This document shows, in pieces, positions 7,992 to 15,623 of a stretch of 35,071 nt of DNA; positions within the stretch are counted from its first letter, which is position 1; each line of letters starts with the position of its first letter. The stretch comes from an uncultured Acidimicrobiales bacterium (GTDB lineage: Bacteria > Actinomycetota > Acidimicrobiia > Acidimicrobiales > SHLQ01), in the NCBI GenBank assembly GCA_937934655.1, contig CALGZB010000151.1, forward strand, positions 1 to 35,071, written 5' to 3'. The notes below the pieces were generated by a model. That model did no database searches, had not been told where the DNA came from, and saw nothing but the letters and a program-made list of their open reading frames with translations. Made by a program: the position numbers and the translations under genes.

Positions 7992-9611
7992 ATGAGTGAA
8001 ATGCGTTCAGAATCCGACCCCACGGCTGTCCTTCCCCGCCGCATCGCAGCGTTCATCATCGATACGCTCATTCTTGGAGCCTTCGCATCGATCATGCTGC
8101 TCCCTGGTTTACTCTTCATCGCCAAAGGCGATGTGAGCCCGGCTACCGATGTCTGTATCGACCCACCAGGTGTGTGTTTCATGTCGGCGGATAACTCACA
8201 GGTCTTCTACGCCGACTACGGCAATGCGGCAGCAGCAGTGCTTCTGCCAGTGCTGTTATGGCTACTCATGCATGTGGTGCTGCAAGGGCTAACCGGGGCA
8301 ACTCCCGGAAAGGCCCTCATGGGTCTGCGAACCGTGAAAGCCGATGGCGCAAGCATCCTCGGCATCGGGAAGGCCCTAGTACGGGCGTTCCCGGCGGTAC
8401 TTGCCGGAGTCGCCGGCGCAGCGATTGTCTATTTGCTGAAGGACAGCTTCGCTACGTACAGCGATGCACAAGCGGCACTCGGAGTACCTGCGCTTGCCGT
8501 CATCGGTGGCAGCATTCTGAGTCTGGCGCTTGCGCTGCTCACCAGTGGAAACAAGGGCATCGGCGACCGTATCGCCGGAACCTCGGTCATTGGCAAACAG
8601 TTCCTTGGCCAGCCGGTTGGCACAGGCCTCAATGCCGCTGATGCCACGCGGAGCGATGATTCGGTTGATGTCGGAGCGGCACTTGCCGGCGTAAGCCCCG
8701 CTGGAGTTGGCGGTGGAGCGGCCGCAGCGTGGGATGTTCCCGAGACCCCATCGCCTCAAGCTCCGTTGGTCGATATCGACCCAAACTCGGGCAACTTGTT
8801 CGACACGCCTGCAGTTCCTGAAGCACCAGCGCCACCCGCTCCATCGACCGGGTTGTTCTCGCCGCCAGCTGCTCCAGAGCCGCCACCGAGTCCAGACTTC
8901 GACCCAACGATGCCATCAGCGGCGCCGAGCGCCCCGGCTGTGCCGACTGCTGCTGAGGTATTCGATCCGACGCTCCCTGATCAGACCTTCCCCGGGCAGA
9001 CATCCCCTCAACAGACATTTCCTGAACAGACATTCCCAGAGACGCCATCCGCCGCCGGCGTTGTACCGGATGGCCCGGCACCTGATCCGTTCTCCCAGCC
9101 GCTCGCGGGAGAGAATCCGTTCGAGCAAGCGCCGCCCCAACCAGAGCCATCGATCCTCGACTCCTTCGGGAAAGAAGAGCCCACTCCAGTGGCCGAACCG
9201 GTCGATATGGATGTCGATCCGTTTGCTGTCGATGCCTCTTCCGGTCAGAGCTCCGACCCCTTCGCAACCGACCCATCGGCGGCAGCCGGAACCGATCCGT
9301 ACGCACAGCCTGTCGATGCTCAGGCCGTAGCTGCCCAGCAACAGGCCGACGCGCTAGAAGCCCAACGCCTCGCCGAGGCTCAGGCGCAACAGCAGGCAGA
9401 GCAACAGGCCCAAGCCCAGCAACAGGCGCAGGCACAGCAACAGGCGCAAGCCCAGCAAGCACAAGCCCAACAGGCACAAGCCCAGCAAGCGGCGGATGGC
9501 GGGCCGCAGTGGGATGACGCTCGCAACACCTACATCCAGTGGGATCCGGTACTGAAGGCGTGGATGCAGTGGGACCAGGCCGGCGGGCGCTGGATTCCGA
9601 TCCGCACCTGA
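7992..9611 (+). CDS. RDD-family membrane protein with long disordered tail and C-terminal QWD repeats
   Basis: A 539-residue protein. Residues about 10-200 form an RDD domain: RRIAAFIIDTLILG in helix 1 (Arg and Asp conserved), a TPGKALMGLRTV signature after helix 2, and two further hydrophobic segments, giving about four membrane helices. Residues 215-440 are proline-, serine- and acid-rich with short repeats (QTFPEQTFPE) and are probably disordered. Residues 445-500 are almost pure Gln/Ala and are likely helical or coiled. The last 34 residues contain three 10-residue QWD units. RDD proteins are integral membrane proteins of mostly unknown role, some linked to transport. The gene is convergent with recO (7-bp gap) and divergent from glyS. 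The ATG has no clear ribosome site. What the tail does is unknown. Confidence 0.8.
   Translation: MSEMRSESDPTAVLPRRIAAFIIDTLILGAFASIMLLPGLLFIAKGDVSPATDVCIDPPGVCFMSADNSQVFYADYGNAAAAVLLPVLLWLLMHVVLQGLTGATPGKALMGLRTVKADGASILGIGKALVRAFPAVLAGVAGAAIVYLLKDSFATYSDAQAALGVPALAVIGGSILSLALALLTSGNKGIGDRIAGTSVIGKQFLGQPVGTGLNAADATRSDDSVDVGAALAGVSPAGVGGGAAAAWDVPETPSPQAPLVDIDPNSGNLFDTPAVPEAPAPPAPSTGLFSPPAAPEPPPSPDFDPTMPSAAPSAPAVPTAAEVFDPTLPDQTFPGQTSPQQTFPEQTFPETPSAAGVVPDGPAPDPFSQPLAGENPFEQAPPQPEPSILDSFGKEEPTPVAEPVDMDVDPFAVDASSGQSSDPFATDPSAAAGTDPYAQPVDAQAVAAQQQADALEAQRLAEAQAQQQAEQQAQAQQQAQAQQQAQAQQAQAQQAQAQQAADGGPQWDDARNTYIQWDPVLKAWMQWDQAGGRWIPIRT
9381..9488 (+). repeat. Gln/Ala low-complexity tract
   Basis: About 36 codons consisting almost only of CAA/CAG (Gln) and GCN (Ala), in QQQA and QA units, inside the RDD gene. 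Synonymous variation (CAA/CAG, GCC/GCA/GCG) argues for selection on the peptide rather than very recent slippage. Confidence 0.9.
9507..9596 (+). repeat. Three tandem 10-residue QWD repeats (protein level)
   Basis: The C-terminus of the RDD protein reads as three units of QWD-x5-[YW]-[IM]: QWDDARNTYI, QWDPVLKAWM and QWDQAGGRWI. The aromatic periodicity recalls short Trp/Asp/Gly-rich modules at the ends of actinobacterial membrane proteins. I cannot assign a named domain. Confidence 0.85.
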
Positions 9612-9618
9612 ACCAACC

Positions 9619-10347
9619 TCACGTTTGGCTAAGGACCGCCAGGGATTTTAGTCGACGTTCGATGTGATACTCGACGATCTCCACCGCAAGGTGGTCTACC
9701 TCGTGAATCGCTGGCGAGTCGATGATCTCGAGTGCTTGGCCAAGTTGACCGCCGAGCATGAGACGAATAATTCGAAGTGCTTCAGGCGTAATAGCGCGAC
9801 CTCGACGACAACTGCTGCAGAGGGTGCCGCCTTCGCCGATGTCGAACGCGACAAGTTCACTCGACGGTTTTTCTTCTTCACACGAAACACAACCATCGAC
9901 AAAGGGTTCGACGCCTTCATGCGACATCAGCTTGAGCATGAAGCCGGCCATCACCAGCGGGCTGGGCTTTGTCGAAAGGGTGTCGAGCGCCCGAACAAGG
10001 AGCGTAAACATGGCCTGATCGGGCTCACGCTCTTGCATCACCTGTTCGGCTGCTTCGAGCATCGCCATGGCTCGGACAAGGCGGTTGAAGTCGTCGCGTA
10101 AACCATCAAAGCGATTGATGGTTTCGACTTGGGTAACGATGTCGAGGTCGCCGCGAGTCTCGAACAGCTGCAGCGCTACATGCGCCGGCGGGTCGAGTTT
10201 GCCGGCGAGCTTCGCTTTCGTTTTGCGAACGCCCCGGGCGACGGCCCGAACCTTGCCGTGCTCGGCGGTAGCGAACACGATGATGCGGTCGGCCTCGCCG
10301 AGCTTCCACCGTCGAAGGACAACACCCTCAGCGCGATAGAGGGCCAA
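9619..10347 (-). CDS. recO: DNA repair protein RecO
   Basis: A 242-residue recombination mediator of the RecFOR pathway that helps load RecA on SSB-coated single strands. The N-terminal OB-fold contains the typical VVLRRWKLGEADRIIVFAT pattern and KVRAVARGVRKTKAKLAGKL. The helical C-terminal part carries a four-Cys zinc site (CVSC ... CSSC). The TTG start lies only 2 nt after the uppS stop (TGACCTTG) with no ribosome site of its own, so translation probably depends on uppS. The gene ends 7 bp from the convergent RDD gene. Confidence 0.93.
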   Translation of the reverse strand: MALYRAEGVVLRRWKLGEADRIIVFATAEHGKVRAVARGVRKTKAKLAGKLDPPAHVALQLFETRGDLDIVTQVETINRFDGLRDDFNRLVRAMAMLEAAEQVMQEREPDQAMFTLLVRALDTLSTKPSPLVMAGFMLKLMSHEGVEPFVDGCVSCEEEKPSSELVAFDIGEGGTLCSSCRRGRAITPEALRIIRLMLGGQLGQALEIIDSPAIHEVDHLAVEIVEYHIERRLKSLAVLSQT

Positions 10348-10349
10348 GG

Positions 10350-11072
10350 TCAGCTGTCGTCGAGGCCGCCGAAACGACGCTCGCGTTCTTGATACTCACG
10401 GATGGCGTCGGCTAGATGTTCCCGCCGGAAGTCGGGCCACAACACCTCGGTGAATACCAACTCGCTATAGGCCAACTCCCAAAGCAGAAAGTTGGATATG
10501 CGGTACTCGCCCGAGGTCCGAACCATCAAATCTGGGTCGGGCATGTCGGGGTAGTACAGGTACTTGGCGATCGTCTTCTCGGTGATCTTCTCGGGTTTGA
10601 TATCGCTGGCAGCAATCTGACGAACCGCATCGACGATCTCGGCCCGACCGCCATAGTTGAACGCAATAGTAAGCGTCAGTTTGCGGTTGCTCTTGGTGAG
10701 CTCGGTGGCCTCTTCGATATGTCGCTTGAGGCGCTTTGGCACCCGCCAGCCTTGGCGACCAGAGAAACGGATACGGACACCCTTTTCGTTGAGCTCGTCG
10801 CGGCGGTTCACCAAGATCGACTCGTTGAACCACATCAGAAACTTGACCTCGTCGGCCGGCCGTTTCCAGTTTTCGGTGGAGAAGGCGTACACAGTGAGCC
10901 AACTCACACCCAGCTCGAGCGCACCCTCGACGGCGTCAAACAGCGCTTCTTCACCGGCGGCGTGGCCGTCGGTACGCTTGAGCCCGCGACGGGTCGCCCA
11001 GCGGCCGTTGCCATCCATGACACAGGCGACATGGTTTGGGATGCGAGTGAGGTCGAGAGGAACTTGAGCCAC
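10350..11072 (-). CDS. uppS: Isoprenyl transferase (undecaprenyl diphosphate synthase, UppS family)
   Basis: A 240-residue cis-prenyltransferase that elongates farnesyl diphosphate with isopentenyl diphosphate to make the lipid carrier for cell-wall synthesis. The signature VMDGNGRWATRRG contains the catalytic Asp20. YAFSTENWKRP, TIAFNYGGRAEI and RTSGEYRISNFLLWELAYSEL are all family hallmarks for substrate binding. The start is GTG, with GGAG about 13 nt upstream. It is translationally linked to recO. An actinobacterium may hold several paralogues with different product lengths, and the chain length cannot be told from sequence here. Confidence 0.95.
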   Translation of the reverse strand: MAQVPLDLTRIPNHVACVMDGNGRWATRRGLKRTDGHAAGEEALFDAVEGALELGVSWLTVYAFSTENWKRPADEVKFLMWFNESILVNRRDELNEKGVRIRFSGRQGWRVPKRLKRHIEEATELTKSNRKLTLTIAFNYGGRAEIVDAVRQIAASDIKPEKITEKTIAKYLYYPDMPDPDLMVRTSGEYRISNFLLWELAYSELVFTEVLWPDFRREHLADAIREYQERERRFGGLDDS

Positions 11073-11156
11073 GCCTTGAAACTACTCCGTCCTTCGACGT
11101 TCCCGGCCCACCAACGCGAAATCTTGACACCGTGGCGAGACCTTCACCGAAAACTA

Positions 11157-11189
11157 CGAATGACCCCGGCTTTTTGCCGGAGTCATTCG
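11157..11189 (-). terminator. Hairpin downstream of the acidic secreted protein gene
   Basis: CGAATGAC-C-CCGGC, loop TTTTT, GCCGG-A-GTCATTCG: a 13-bp stem with one internal mismatch. On the minus strand it follows the gene ending at 11231 and precedes uppS. It is followed by TAGTTTTCGG, a short T-tract, so it is a plausible terminator insulating uppS. The rest of 11073-11230 shows nothing else I can support. Confidence 0.6.
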
Positions 11190-11230
11190 CAAGGAGGGTT
11201 GCAGGGATGCGATGAGGTAGCGCTAACGGG

Positions 11231-11989
11231 CTAGCCCCCGGAAACCACTACGCCGGCAACAGCGTGGGCCATACCGTCCATGTCGATTCCTTCGGGAAGA
11301 AGGATCTCGCAGGCAGCGAACTCTTCGTCTTCGAAGATGTCGCCCTCTTCAAACATCTCGCTGTCTATGACCACAGCGTCGCCAGTTACCTCAACCTCAA
11401 CGGTCGAACCGTCGCTGGTGATGGAGACTGCAGATGCATCGTCGCCAAGTTCGATGAACTGCTCGCCGTCAGCGGTTACAACGAATACGGCGTTTGGCAT
11501 GTCGGTGAAGTCGATTCCGTCTTCAAACTCACCGTCGAAGTCGTCGTATCCCATGCATTCGTCAAAGGCTTTGAAGTCTTCGTCGTCGAAGTCGCCTTCA
11601 AAGTCGGCACCTTCGGGGAGGAGCGGGTCGCACTCAGCGCTGATCCGGGCTTCAAGAGCGTCCCACTCTTCGTCGGTGAGTAGCTCACCTTCGGTGTCGC
11701 CAAGCGGTCCATCGAGGATGCGATTGACACATTCTTCGAAGGCCACGAACTCTTCGGGGATCTCGAAGCCGTCGCCGGGTACTATCTCGACCGCTTCGGC
11801 GGCCTCTCCGGACTCTGCAGCGATACCGGGCGAGGAGTTGCCGTCCGCATCTTCGATCCCGGAGGTGTCGGTGTCTTGGGCACCAGCCGGGCTCGCACTC
11901 AGGTTGCTTGAGAAGAGCGGCACAGCTAGGGCGAGGAACATCGCGATGCCTGCGGCGAGCAATGCCTTCACGGTTAGGGAGTTCTTCAT
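11231..11989 (-). CDS. Secreted, highly acidic protein of unknown function
   Basis: 252 residues from the ATG at 11989, chosen because a good ribosome site (GAAGGA) precedes it and a Sec signal peptide starts there (KNSLTVK, then a hydrophobic core, AGAQ cleavage near residue 38). The mature chain is extremely acidic, with only three Lys/Arg residues visible. It contains a repeated pattern: EFVAFEEC, DFKAFDEC and EFAACE, with LLPEG occurring twice just after a Cys. Four Cys could form disulfides. The middle part (VFVVTADGEQFIEL to GDAVVIDS) looks beta-rich. No enzyme motif is recognised. It is divergent from an OmpR-type two-component system, with five phased CTGAGA half-sites between them, so it is probably a target of that system. 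Cation binding or an extracellular sensing role are only guesses. Confidence 0.8.
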   Translation of the reverse strand: MKNSLTVKALLAAGIAMFLALAVPLFSSNLSASPAGAQDTDTSGIEDADGNSSPGIAAESGEAAEAVEIVPGDGFEIPEEFVAFEECVNRILDGPLGDTEGELLTDEEWDALEARISAECDPLLPEGADFEGDFDDEDFKAFDECMGYDDFDGEFEDGIDFTDMPNAVFVVTADGEQFIELGDDASAVSITSDGSTVEVEVTGDAVVIDSEMFEEGDIFEDEEFAACEILLPEGIDMDGMAHAVAGVVVSGG

Positions 11990-12053
11990 GATTGGTTTCC
12001 TTCGGTGGGTCTTGGTTGGGGTTTCTTGCTGGACCTCAGCATCCGCGAACCCT

Positions 12054-12103
12054 CCTGAGACCTCCCTGAGATCGCCTGAGAAAGCTCTCAGTCTCAACTC
12101 AGG
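12054..12103. promoter_or_regulatory. Phased CTGAGA operator array between acidic protein and two-component genes
   Basis: CCTGAGA occurs at 12054, 12065 and 12075 in direct orientation. Its inverse follows as CTCTCAG (12085-12091) and CTCAGG (12098-12103). The spacing is 10-12 bp, one helical turn. CTGAGA-AAGC-TCTCAG (12076-12091) is a perfect inverted repeat. Direct half-sites at one-turn spacing are typical of OmpR/PhoB-family regulators, and this is the only such regulator gene here. The array ends about 22 bp before the regulator ATG, with CACAAT (12114-12119) as a possible -10. It lies 65-115 bp upstream of the acidic protein start. Confidence 0.7.
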
Positions 12104-12125
12104 AAGAATCCGTCACAATGGAGCT

Positions 12126-12800
12126 ATGAGAGTGTTACTCGTAGAAGACGAGGCCCGGCTTGCGGCATCGGTAGCCCGCGGCCTCAGCGCCGACGGCATC
12201 GATACCGACATTGCTGCGACCGGCACCGACGGACTCTGGCGGGCCCGAGAGGGAAACTACGACGCCATCGTCCTCGACATCATGCTGCCCGGAATGAACG
12301 GTTACGAGGTCTGTCGGACTTTGCGGTCCGAAGAAGTGTGGACACCGATCCTCATGCTCACCGCCAAAGAAGGTGAGTTCGATGAACTCGACGCCTTCGA
12401 ACTCGGCGCCGACGACTACCTGCGCAAACCGTTCTCGCACGCGATCCTTGTGGCCCGGCTGCATTCCTTGGCTCGACGCTCGACTTCGAAGCAGTCCACA
12501 ACTCTTGCCGTTGGCGGTCTCGAGCTCGATCCGGCGGCGATGGCCTGCAATCGGTCCGGCACGGCAATCACTCTCAGCCGCCGCGAGTTTTCACTCCTCG
12601 AAGCATTGATGCGCCGCTCCCCCGACGTCGTCCCCAAGTCCGAACTTATCGACGTGGTTTGGGGCATGGACTTCGAGGGCGATCCAAACATTCTCGAGGT
12701 TTACGTGGGCTATCTCCGGCGAAAGATCGACCGACCGTTCGACATCGCCTCGCTCAAGACCATTCGCGGTTCCGGTTACCAGCTGGTCGATGCCTCGTGA
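12126..12800 (+). CDS. OmpR/PhoB-family response regulator
   Basis: 224 residues. The receiver domain (1-115) has the acidic pocket (VEDE), phosphoacceptor Asp51 (VLDIMLPGMNG), Thr near 79 (MLTAKE) and Lys near 101 (DDYLRKPF). The C-terminal winged helix (about 130-222) shows LSRREFSLLEALMRR and VYVGYLRRKID. It acts in the cytoplasm as a DNA-binding output partner of the histidine kinase encoded next, which it overlaps (TGATG). The open frame extends far upstream over the antisense of the acidic protein gene, but homology begins exactly at this ATG. GGAG lies only 2 nt before it, so initiation may be leaderless. It likely binds the phased operator just upstream and autoregulates. Confidence 0.93.
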   Translation: MRVLLVEDEARLAASVARGLSADGIDTDIAATGTDGLWRAREGNYDAIVLDIMLPGMNGYEVCRTLRSEEVWTPILMLTAKEGEFDELDAFELGADDYLRKPFSHAILVARLHSLARRSTSKQSTTLAVGGLELDPAAMACNRSGTAITLSRREFSLLEALMRRSPDVVPKSELIDVVWGMDFEGDPNILEVYVGYLRRKIDRPFDIASLKTIRGSGYQLVDAS

Positions 12801-14395
12801 TGCCCCAATCGATTCGAGCCCGACTCACGCTGGTCATTGCGGCGCTCACAGCCATCCTCGGTTCGTTGGCCGTCTTCTTCGGGATGAGTTTGGTCGAGGA
12901 CCGAGTGATCGAGCAGGCCGTAGACGACCAGTTTTCCCCGTATGAAGAAGCCGACGAGCTTTTCTCGCCGGACTTCGGTGAAGCGATTGAGGTCTTCGAA
13001 GACGACCTTTCTGGCGGCCCGACCGCCATCATCGAGGTTGACGACTTTCTGGAGTTCCCGATCGACTCCGAAGACGACAACTTCACAGATTTCGTCTGGG
13101 GTTTCGACAGTGGCCAAATCGACGAGCTTGAGTTCTTTCTCGCCCAGCTTCGTCGAGCCGACTATCCGCTCGAGCAGCTCATCGAGAATGACGCTGGCGT
13201 CATTACCGTCGTGACTGACTTCGGAATCGCTGCGCCGATTTCTCTGGTTGAAGTCAACACCACTACCGAGGACTCGTTCTTTTTCCCCGACGAGGATGAC
13301 ACGATCATCCCTTCCATCGAGCTGGTCAGGATGTCGCTGACCCTGCTTGAGGAGGATGCTTTTCGCAGGACGGACGCTCCGACGGTCGACGATGAGATCG
13401 ACTACAGCTACGAGACCCGACAAGCAGCGAGCGGCCGAACCTACGGGTTACTCATCGATACGACCGACGTCGGCGACACCGTCAGTGTTCTTCGCCGAGT
13501 CCTGTGGTTCGCCGTATTCGTACTCGTTGGGCTCGCCGCTATTGCCACATGGCTTCTCACCAGTCGAGCGCTTCGCCCGGTCGATGCAATCACCCGGCAA
13601 GTTCGAGGAATTTCGTCGGGCAACCTCGCCGAACGCGTTCCTAATCCGGGAGGCAGCGACGAGGTCAGCACCTTGGCCACCACGATGAACGCCATGCTCG
13701 ATCGCATCGAGACCGGCGACAAACAACGACGGCAGTTTGTCAGCGATGCCGCCCACGAACTCCGGACTCCGGTCGCGGTGCTCAGAAGCGAAGCTGAAGC
13801 CAGCCTTCGACTGCCTGAACAGACCAGCGTTGAAGCGGTCTCGGCAGCTGTTCTCGACGAAAGTGAGCGTCTGGCAACAATTGTCGAGGATCTCCTAACC
13901 CTTGCCCGCCAGGACGAACGGACATCGGTCCGGCCCCCCACCGCCAGTGGCCAAGAAGTCGATCTCGAGGAACTGCTACTCGAAGAGGCGGCGAGGTCTC
14001 GAAGACACCCGGTGGACCTCTCCGGGGTACTCGCCGGCCGAGTCATCGGACAGGCCGACGAGCTCAGCCGAGCCATCGGACATCTGCTCGACAATGCCGC
14101 CCGCCACGCCCACGCGCAGGTGGCGGTCGGTGTTGCCCCAACGTCGGACGGAGGATGGGTGGAGCTGTGGGTCGATGACGACGGTCAAGGCGTAGCATCC
14201 GGCGACCGCCACCAAATTTTTGAACGGTTCGTGCGGCTCGACGAAGCTCGAGCCCGCGACACGGGCGGTTCTGGACTTGGGTTGGCCGTGGTGAAATCCA
14301 CGGTCGAAGCAAGCGGTGGTTCGGTTCGTGTTGTCGACTCCCCTATTGGCGGAGCGCGCTTCCTGATTCGACTTCCACTAGCGCCCGACCAGTAG
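12800..14395 (+). CDS. Sensor histidine kinase with very acidic extracytoplasmic domain
   Basis: 531 residues. TM1 is about 8-30 and TM2 about 234-254. The extracytoplasmic sensor lies between them. HAMP (about 255-308) and HisKA with phosphoacceptor His319 (FVSDAAHELRTPVAVL) follow. HATPase motifs include the N-box (LLDNAARHA), the G1 box (VDDDGQGV) and the G2 box (GGSGLGLAVVKS). I count about 50 Asp/Glu against six Arg and no Lys in residues 33-205, an unusual bias. Acidic sensor domains (as in PhoQ) can bind divalent cations or cationic peptides; applying that here is inference. The ATG overlaps the regulator stop. A 51-residue membrane protein follows 9 bp after the stop. The sensor does not match a named input domain that I recognise. 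Confidence 0.93.
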   Translation: MPQSIRARLTLVIAALTAILGSLAVFFGMSLVEDRVIEQAVDDQFSPYEEADELFSPDFGEAIEVFEDDLSGGPTAIIEVDDFLEFPIDSEDDNFTDFVWGFDSGQIDELEFFLAQLRRADYPLEQLIENDAGVITVVTDFGIAAPISLVEVNTTTEDSFFFPDEDDTIIPSIELVRMSLTLLEEDAFRRTDAPTVDDEIDYSYETRQAASGRTYGLLIDTTDVGDTVSVLRRVLWFAVFVLVGLAAIATWLLTSRALRPVDAITRQVRGISSGNLAERVPNPGGSDEVSTLATTMNAMLDRIETGDKQRRQFVSDAAHELRTPVAVLRSEAEASLRLPEQTSVEAVSAAVLDESERLATIVEDLLTLARQDERTSVRPPTASGQEVDLEELLLEEAARSRRHPVDLSGVLAGRVIGQADELSRAIGHLLDNAARHAHAQVAVGVAPTSDGGWVELWVDDDGQGVASGDRHQIFERFVRLDEARARDTGGSGLGLAVVKSTVEASGGSVRVVDSPIGGARFLIRLPLAPDQ

Positions 14396-14404
14396 GTTCG
14401 CAGC

Positions 14405-14560
14405 GTGAGTTCACCCACAGACGAACCATCAGGTCCTGATTGGGACAAACTCCATCGGCAACATCACGCTGACCGCGGGCGAAAGGTCGCCTTGTCACTC
14501 ATGGCGATATCGGCGCTGCTGTTCGTTCTTGTGGCTGTTGTCGTAGCCGTCGCCGGATAG
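14405..14560 (+). CDS. Small single-pass membrane protein, third gene of the two-component operon
   Basis: A 51-codon frame from GTG at 14405 to TAG at 14560, 9 nt after the kinase stop. The N-terminal 28 residues are hydrophilic (SSPTDEPSGPDWDKLHRQHH, then ADRGRK). One hydrophobic helix follows (VALSLMAISALLFVLVAVVV) to the C-terminus, with positive charges just before it, so the N-terminus is probably cytoplasmic. No ribosome site is evident beyond AGCAGC. Tight spacing and a plausible membrane topology support a real gene. Small membrane proteins encoded with two-component systems often modulate the kinase; here that is inference. The family is not recognised. Confidence 0.6.
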   Translation: MSSPTDEPSGPDWDKLHRQHHADRGRKVALSLMAISALLFVLVAVVVAVAG

Positions 14561-14584
14561 CGGAAGGCCTCGGGTCAGAAACCC

Positions 14585-15451
14585 TTAGGGCTGGATGCCA
14601 CAGGCATCAAACGCTTCGAAGGTGTCAGCGACGATCTGATTATCGGTCACGCCAGATTCGTTCATCGCCACGATTGCAGCCAAGCCTGCCGGTCCGAACT
14701 GATCCATGAAACAGAGTGCTTCCTCTTCGGTGATTCCCATGGACTCAGCAAACCCATCGGCGAAGATCTGCCGACCCGCCTCGGTCGAAAGAATCTGTTC
14801 CATCAGTGCGATGTCTTCAGCAGTTGCTCCGCCGTTTCCGCCGGCTGCTTCTTCGGGCTCATCGACGAAGCCGCAGGCGGTGTCACCGAAGTCCGACATG
14901 GCGTCGCTGGCCGCTTCGAACTCGGGATCGCTGAACGCTGGCTCGTCGACAACGACCAAGAAGTCGAAATCGTTTTCGGCAAGGACCCGTTGGATCTCGT
15001 AGTTCCCGGCAAGAAACACATCGAAGTCGGCGGCAATCTCTGGAGGCACGTTCGTGCTTGCCTGTTCAAGGAGGCTCAAGTTGTCGGCGAGGAACGCTTC
15101 AAGGCGAACGGGGTCAAAGAATCCATCCTCCCCCATCTCAGCTTCTCGAATTCGGGCCTGCCCCGCAAGACCGCAGTACTCAGCATGCTCGGCCTTCACG
15201 GCAAACTCTGTGTCGTCGCCCGCGTCGAGCGGAACGGTTTCAGGAGGAGCGACGGTCGTTTCCGGCGGTGCTGTTGTTGGCGATGTCGTCGTGGATGGAG
15301 CCGTGGTCTCGGCCGGGGCTGCATCCTCGGCTGACTCATCCGACGCGTCGGAGTCCTCGGGGAGGCTGTCGACATCAATCGTTGAGGAAGAACAGCTTGC
15401 TGCGAAGAGCGCAAGTGCAAGCAGGATAACGAGCAGTCGATTCGAGGGCAC
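14585..15451 (-). CDS. Putative lipoprotein of unknown function
   Basis: 288 residues from the GTG at 15451, selected because GGAG lies 7 nt upstream and a lipoprotein signal follows at once (SNRLLVILLALALFAASC, Cys20 the likely lipidated residue). Residues 20-100 are a Ser/Asp/Glu then Thr/Pro-rich spacer typical of actinobacterial surface lipoproteins. The globular part (about 105-288) has four further Cys (EYCGLAG, TACGFVD, ALCFMDQ, DACGIQP) and a helical C-terminus (LMEQILSTEAGRQIFADGF). No catalytic motif is recognised. The gene is convergent with the two-component operon (24-bp gap, no strong terminator) and divergent from the helicase gene. An upstream ATG-type extension to 15580 would add 43 residues and spoil the signal peptide. 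Confidence 0.78.
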   Translation of the reverse strand: MPSNRLLVILLALALFAASCSSSTIDVDSLPEDSDASDESAEDAAPAETTAPSTTTSPTTAPPETTVAPPETVPLDAGDDTEFAVKAEHAEYCGLAGQARIREAEMGEDGFFDPVRLEAFLADNLSLLEQASTNVPPEIAADFDVFLAGNYEIQRVLAENDFDFLVVVDEPAFSDPEFEAASDAMSDFGDTACGFVDEPEEAAGGNGGATAEDIALMEQILSTEAGRQIFADGFAESMGITEEEALCFMDQFGPAGLAAIVAMNESGVTDNQIVADTFEAFDACGIQP

Positions 15452-15623
15452 TGATAACTCCGGGTGGGTCGGTCGAGACGCCAGCATGCAGCAAAAGAAG
15501 AACAGCGCACCAGCCGAATAGCGTTCCATCGGCAGCGTAGAGGAGCAGCTGATACTTCTGGTGCACCTTGAATGGCGCACTGGTCACCATGAATGTCAGT
15601 GGCGAGGCCTAGGTTAATGGGCC

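Noticed and set aside
11280-12125. N-terminal extension of the response regulator
   Set aside because: The open frame runs through the antisense of the acidic protein gene and is almost all Ser/Pro; receiver homology starts at 12126.
14561-14584. Terminator between the small membrane protein and lipoprotein genes
   Set aside because: Only a GGGT/ACCC pairing of about 4 bp; too weak to call.
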